Shown piece after piece: positions 59,089 through 64,000 of a stretch of DNA of 64,000 bases (the first letter of the stretch is position 1; each line of letters starts with the position of its first letter). The DNA is taken from positions 806,001-870,000 of the forward strand of contig JAFJTR010000003.1 of the NCBI GenBank assembly GCA_022559985.1, read 5' to 3'. Source of the DNA: Parastagonospora avenae f. sp. tritici 18332-5 (Eukaryota > Ascomycota > Dothideomycetes > Pleosporales > Phaeosphaeriaceae). The position numbers were made by a program, and so were the translations under genes. The notes under the pieces were generated by a model, which was not told the origin of the DNA, did no database searches, and was given only the letters and a program-made list of their open reading frames with translations.

Positions 59089-60546
59089 ATGAGGCCCTCT
59101 TATGTTGTTGCCGCGCTACTGTCTGTTCAGGTTACATGCGCAGTGGCTCAAGATGCCAAAGTACTCGAGGCCATCACAAGCTTATCCCCCTGCGCGGTAA
59201 GCTTCAGTGTCTGCTCTTTTCGAACCATGCGTACTGACGACTTGATGTAGTTGACATGTATCGTGGGCGCGGCAGGGGACTGTCCTCTGACTGACCCAAG
59301 TTGCGTGTGTGGCAACACACGTCTAGAGTCGGATGTGAAGAAATGCCTCTTGTCGTCATGCACGCTCAAAGAAAGTGTCAGCACGAGGAATGTCACCGCT
59401 ACGTTGTGTGACGAGCCACTACGCGACAGAGGCGCTGAAAATCGAGCAGTCGTCATTGTCTTGGCGGTCCTCTCTGCTTGCATGGTCTTTTTGCGAATAA
59501 TCCAAAAGCTTTTGGGACCTTCGGAGAACCGATTCGGGCTGGATGACATTTTTTTATTCACCACCATGATTGTGTTTCAACCAAGCGCAATTATTGTCGT
59601 TGTAAAACTCATACCTAGCGGAATGGGCAGAGACGTTTGGACGCTATCGTTTAGCACCATTTCCGAATTTGGGAAATATTTTTGGCTGGGCGAGCTGTTC
59701 TACTTTATCTCATCAGCACTGCTCAAACTTTCGTTCCTCTTCTTCTACCAACGAATATTCCCCGGCCGCAGGGTACAATGTATCATCAGGATAACCATCA
59801 TCGGTGATGTTTTATGGGGAACAGCATCTTTGATCAGTGGCATATTCCAGTGCTGGCCAATATCATATTTTTGGCTCTTTTGGGACGATGAGCGCTCAGG
59901 ACATTGCACCAACAGAGTCTGGGTAGCAGCTGCCAACTCTATAATCAGCATTGTCCTCGACGTCTGGATGATTACAATACCTTTGTCACAGCTCTATGGC
60001 CTTAAAATGGCATGGGTTAAGAAGACTGGCGTAGCTCTCATGTTTTGCCTAGGCACACTGTAAGTCGTTTGATCCTTCAGGGCTGTGTTTTCCCACCAAA
60101 TTCTGATACACTGTAGCGCAACAGTCATATCCATCATACGGCTTCGTTTCCTCCTCGTAATCGATGAAAAGAATAATCCTACTTGGGACTTTTGGGATCC
60201 GATCAAATGGTCTAATCTCGAGATTACTGTAGGCATAGTCTGCTCTTGCATCCCATCCATGCGCTTTTTCCTTGTCCGCCTACTGCCAAGCGTGTTTGGC
60301 TCATCACACAATCGATCCTATGGGGCCAACCAGTACGAAGATACACATGGCAAAAGTTCAAGGAGCGGGATCTCCACTCTAAAAGGCTCAAGAAAGACGG
60401 GCGAAAGCAATGCGATCAATTGCACGACGACTTTTACACTTCATGACGACGATGAAGTAGAATTAGTGCACATGCGCCAGAGTGGTAAGAGTACCAGAGG
60501 AAGTGTCGCCACATTGGTCGAAACACCTAGTCGATGCGACGCTTAA
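59089..60546 (+). CDS. CFEM-domain Pth11-like seven-transmembrane receptor
   Basis: Exons 59089-59196, 59251-60059 and 60117-60546 give 448 residues. A signal peptide (1-20) is followed by a CFEM domain (about 21-95) with all eight cysteines in order (SPCALTC, GDCPL, PSCVCG, KKCLLSSC, TLC). Seven membrane segments of the fungal rhodopsin/Pth11 type follow (about 105-375), with FGLDDIF after the first, then a polar cytoplasmic tail rich in Ser and charged residues. Pth11-type receptors sense surface cues in fungi that interact with hosts or solid substrates; the ligand here is unknown. The first intron lies inside the CFEM motif between SPCA and LTC, both GT-AG. Confidence 0.93.
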
Positions 60547-61175
60547 CGGTTTCAATTTTTTGTAGTTGGTACACGAACGACTGAAGCATTCCAAAGCTGA
60601 CGAAAGATCCCCGGCCGACGCGCGCTGATATGCATCAGGCAGTGGTAGCATTTTGGCCAAGACAACGCCGTGCGAGATTCACCTGAGTGTGAACGAGCCT
60701 CAGGTTTTCTATGAGACACTCACTGCCTGAGCGCACCCACGCACAATCGCCCTTGAGTGCTACAAAGGGCCTTGGGGATGCACCAGTACAAGCCACGAGA
60801 AGGCACGATAGACTAAACGGACCAAGACCATCAGCTGAACGGGACACCATTGCGTGGTCAACTAGCTATGGAGATGGTCTCATTACATCTCTCAAGCAGT
60901 TTGAAGCCTGTCCAAGGTGTGACAGTTGTGGCTTTACCTCTTCGGGCATATCGACTACCTTGTACCACCAGGCATCGGCCAAATTCCTGCCCGCCTGTTC
61001 CTAACAAGAAGAGGTGAAGAGGTTGCCTGTATACATTCAACGATTACTACAGAATTAGGCAGAGAACGTCACTAGTGCGCCTAGCTTGTTCGGTGCAAAC
61101 CATTTCTCAAAGTCAAGGCAATGTTATTAACATTGTCCGTACACGTACTCTCAACGCTATCCCACGCTGGTGTCA
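60547..61175. other. Intergenic between convergent genes, carrying repeat copy C
   Basis: This 629-bp interval separates two 3' ends. Apart from repeat copy C (60971-61060) only featureless short open frames are seen. Confidence 0.5.
60971..61060 (+). repeat. Dispersed repeat remnant, copy C
   Basis: Shares with copy B the blocks CATCGGCCAAATTCCTG (CTCGGCAAAATTCCTG in B), CCGCCT, GGTGAAGAGGTTGCC and GTATACATTCAA (GATGTATTCAAA in B). It is the shortest of the three copies and lacks the later AT-rich part. Confidence 0.6.
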
Positions 61176-62426
61176 TCAAGATGCCTTTTTCAAAGTCTCC
61201 ATGTTTGCTCTCAGCGAATCTATGCCAATCGCCCAATTTCCCATTCCGCACCATCCGAGCTCACATCTCTCTCCTCTGCTGGAGCTCAGCATGCCCGTCC
61301 AACTCGCACTTAACAAGCCATAGATATGATCATCTTTGCACTCAGATACCCTTAGATCGGCCGGTAATCCTAGCAATCGCTCCATCGTCTCAAAATGATG
61401 AGTGATTGTTAGCACCAAAATCTTTGTTTGCAAAGACACTTCTTGAACGGCCAGTCCAGCGAGTTTGAGATCGGGCAGAATTTGAAGGGCTGGTGTGACG
61501 CTGGAAGAGGATGATCGTCTTTGCAGAGGCGACTGCGTAGCTAATTCGATAGCAAGGCTGGAGAGGAGCATATTGAAGAGGTCTACGATGCGCAAAAAGC
61601 ACGATGTGAGGTTTAGTACAGAAACGAAAGTTGGGCTTGAGGGAGACATGCTGGGACCGAGGGTACTGGGCGCCTGGCATCTGCTATCCATATCCAGCTC
61701 GATTCCATTGCTTAAGCAATGTAGAATATGGATAAAGGCCTCTGTCGTCTGGAGCAAGCCACGGAGAGCGCTAGCGATAGTGGAATGTGTTCTTTGCACC
61801 GAACTGTTTGATGCAGTGTTGGGCCGGTGGAGGTGCGCCCTTGATTGCCGACAGAGTTCGAGGTTGAGCTGAGAGAGCCGCATGTCGCATTCGGCGTGAT
61901 GCAGCATCTCTAAACTGCATTCGTTGGGTGCATGGTTACGACTAGTATGGAAAAATGATGAAAGCTCCGCAGGACATGAACCAGAAGGATCAACGTGCGC
62001 CTCCAGATCGAGGCCCTTGGGCAGCGGCGACCACTGAATGCCCGCAAAATCTTCGTCCTCGCTATGCAAGAGAGACCCCGATCCGAATTCGGACAATAAA
62101 GGCAAGTAGTTGCATTCTTCCAGCGGAGACCAAAGCTGACTCCCATCTTGCGCCACCGGACCTGTTGATAGGATGCTCTCTGGAGTAGGCAGTGCGGGAT
62201 CTTGCATATCTGTGCCAGACGTATACGACGTATCATGCGTCGAGATGCAGTGTTTTTGGGACCGACCCCTCGGCTTTGTATAACTTGTTACACAGACAAC
62301 GCCCGCCCGCATACATCTCTCGCAAGTTCCCATGTCGTCTTTGTCGGTGGGACAACGTAGTTTTTGCTTTCTGCAGCGATCGCATGAAGTTCGCTTTGAT
62401 GTTGCAAAAAAGGAGATTGCTGACAT
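61176..62426 (-). CDS. Zn2Cys6 transcription factor, AflR-like
   Basis: A single exon of 416 residues. The N-terminus carries a binuclear zinc cluster: Cys15, 18, 25, 35, 38 and 45 (CDRCRKQKLRC, then CERCMRAGVVC), followed by a basic linker (KPRGRSQKH). The middle is polar. The C-terminal half, with LHHAECDMRLSQLNLELCRQ and FIHILHCLSNGIELD, has the look of the AflR-type regulatory domain found in regulators of secondary-metabolite clusters. No biosynthetic core enzyme is present in the window, so its targets may lie beyond the right edge or elsewhere. The start at 62426 puts the cluster close to the N-terminus, as usual. Intronless. Confidence 0.88.
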   Translation of the reverse strand: MSAISFFATSKRTSCDRCRKQKLRCPTDKDDMGTCERCMRAGVVCVTSYTKPRGRSQKHCISTHDTSYTSGTDMQDPALPTPESILSTGPVAQDGSQLWSPLEECNYLPLLSEFGSGSLLHSEDEDFAGIQWSPLPKGLDLEAHVDPSGSCPAELSSFFHTSRNHAPNECSLEMLHHAECDMRLSQLNLELCRQSRAHLHRPNTASNSSVQRTHSTIASALRGLLQTTEAFIHILHCLSNGIELDMDSRCQAPSTLGPSMSPSSPTFVSVLNLTSCFLRIVDLFNMLLSSLAIELATQSPLQRRSSSSSVTPALQILPDLKLAGLAVQEVSLQTKILVLTITHHFETMERLLGLPADLRVSECKDDHIYGLLSASWTGMLSSSRGERCELGWCGMGNWAIGIDSLRANMETLKKAS

Positions 62427-64000
62427 GATGAGCCAGAAGAAGAAGTTTGTATATGCCCAAGGTGAAGGTGTGAATGAAGAGATTACAGTAACACGAGCGT
62501 TGCTCTCTGTTTAGTAGGGAGGACAAAAGGCTTCCATGCAGAGCACAGTCGTGCTCGATGAAGCCGTTACATCTGTCTAGGTAGGAAACCCTGTATCGCT
62601 TGCATGCGTAAAAGGCTTGTCAAAGATCGTTCTTGGTATATAAACGGCGTTGCGTCGGTGTTCTAGCCATGCTGCGACGAGGCTAAGCGCACTGTGTGCC
62701 GCAAGGCTAATCCCGGCCCTCCTATCTACGAGCGTTTCGCGCTCCGGTCTAGGTGAAAATACCCGTCGGCAAGTTCCTCACAAAAGAATTGCGCCGCAGT
62801 TGCATCCAGGACCCCAGATTATAATTAGTATCCTAGCCCTGGAGAGGCCCGCATCCCTCGGGATGCACAAATACTATTCATGTGATGAATCTTGGATTCT
62901 ACGGTTGCGTAGTAGGTATCGTAACGCTAATCACGATGATCCACTAAGAGGCATATTATTGCAACATCGTCCAGATTAAACTTTGTTAATAATCAGAAGC
63001 GATACCAAGCAGACTGCATAGATGTCATCGCGAGTAGCAGCTGAGCGAAGCACGGTCCGACCACGTGTTCTCGGTGCTGCCCAGATGAACAACACCACAG
63101 CCAAGACGTACGATTCAGCATTCAGCTCGCGGCTTCTCCACAGTGCAGCACACTGCACTGCGGGCTTTCAAACAGTTTCGCGTATATAATTTATATGCAG
63201 TCTCCACTGGAAGGCGACAGCCACGTTCAGCATCGCTTGGTAGGTAATGAGTGTACTGCGGAGGTGGAGTATTGTCATGCGTGGCACCGGTTTACCTGAC
63301 TGCGCTTACGCCGAGATCAAGCAGACAGCGGGTACAAGCAGGCTGACTAAAGCAGTCTATCCGGCTCCTGGGCACGCCATGAAGCCGGGCACCATGTCCT
63401 AGCGGAAGATCCAGTATCTTGAGATCGACCCGCTCTCTCAGATGCTGATAGCGCGTCATGGCCAAGGTCTTATAGCCTCGTTAAGGGATGTGCGCATCGA
63501 GATCAAGACGTTGTGTACGATCCCGAAGTGATCAGCCAAGACTGCGCACGTCAAAGAACTTACTGCGGGTTGTCAACTACGACGGCAAGTAACAAGGGTA
63601 TCTGATAGCCTAAAGCTATACACAGTATCATCACGCTTCAATCCTAACAGCAAGGCCCTGTGTGTAGCTCCAGGCACCCTGATCGCTTTTCTTAGGTGAG
63701 AACCTGCAGTATCCTGTTAATTGAATACCCATATTGAGATCAGCTTCTCTTTCTCGAATACATAGGTCTACAATCTCTTGGCAGTTATAGTCACAGACGG
63801 CTTGCAAGGCTTTCGCGACAAAGCGGCTGCCAGCATCCGCGCTGAAGTCTGCACCTCAGGCGATTGAAACCTTAATAATAGCCTCCAAAGCCCCGCTTGC
63901 TAAGAAATTCCATGATGCAAGCTAAATCACTCTCTGTAGGTCTAAGCAAAATTTCCTTCTTTTACGACTTATGTTAAGCATTCTCTTTGCACTCACGTTA
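62427..64000. other. Terminal stretch without genes, texture of eroded repeat
   Basis: The last 1.57 kb has no open frame above about 110 codons and no start context or domain. The left part (to about 62650) is the promoter of the AflR-like gene. The remainder is a mixture of short frames interrupted by many stops, as in mutated repeat DNA, but I could not identify an element or terminal repeats. Confidence 0.4.

Noticed and set aside
1..64000. CRISPR arrays, bacterial operons, rRNA genes
   Set aside because: The window is eukaryotic with spliced genes; no direct-repeat/spacer pattern and no rRNA-like sequence were seen.

Overview
The window looks like nuclear DNA of a filamentous ascomycete (Pezizomycotina; a dothideomycete would fit, but that is inference). 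The protein genes carry short GT-AG introns of about 45-110 nt with CTAAC/CTGAC branch sites. The gene set is typically fungal: a fungal-rhodopsin protein, a CFEM/Pth11 receptor, an AflR-like Zn2Cys6 factor, GPI-anchored proteins, fungal P450s and a GH35 beta-galactosidase. I joined exons by hand; every spliced model below closes in frame.

Left part (1-17.4 kb): the SEACAT subunit MTC5/WDR59 (3' end outside the window) lies head to head with UBC13. Next come about 3.9 kb without an intact gene, a rhodopsin-family membrane protein with a GC-AG intron, a P450, a GPI-anchored PEBP-like protein, a broken F-box gene and RPL43 (eL43).

Middle-left (17.4-22 kb): no conventional gene. At about 19.57-21.63 kb there is a diverged tandem array with a period close to 200 bp. 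Each unit looks like a miniature promoter plus start codon: a TATA-like box, then an ATG 83-96 nt downstream in the context ATGTCYGGCYTGCGC. Fainter units may reach back to about 18 kb.

Middle (22-40 kb): an SDR, a glutamine-synthetase-like enzyme, an MSC7-type aldehyde dehydrogenase with a 7-nt microexon, a methyltransferase, an AYR1-like reductase, an F-box-like protein, mitochondrial 2-methylcitrate dehydratase and the WASP homologue LAS17.

Copper block (38.0-43.1 kb): a FRE-type metalloreductase diverges from a Ctr copper transporter, and a BIM1/X325-like secreted copper protein follows. Reduction, extracellular capture and membrane uptake of copper are therefore adjacent. TGCTCA cores resembling Mac1 sites recur in both shared intergenic regions.

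Right part (44-64 kb): small hypothetical proteins, an Hsp70-like ATPase divergent from a coiled-coil protein, a second P450, beta-galactosidase, two unrecognised proteins, a CFEM-Pth11 receptor and an AflR-like regulator. Remnants of one repeat family lie here at three places; one supplies the C-terminus of the P450. The last 1.6 kb holds no recognisable gene.
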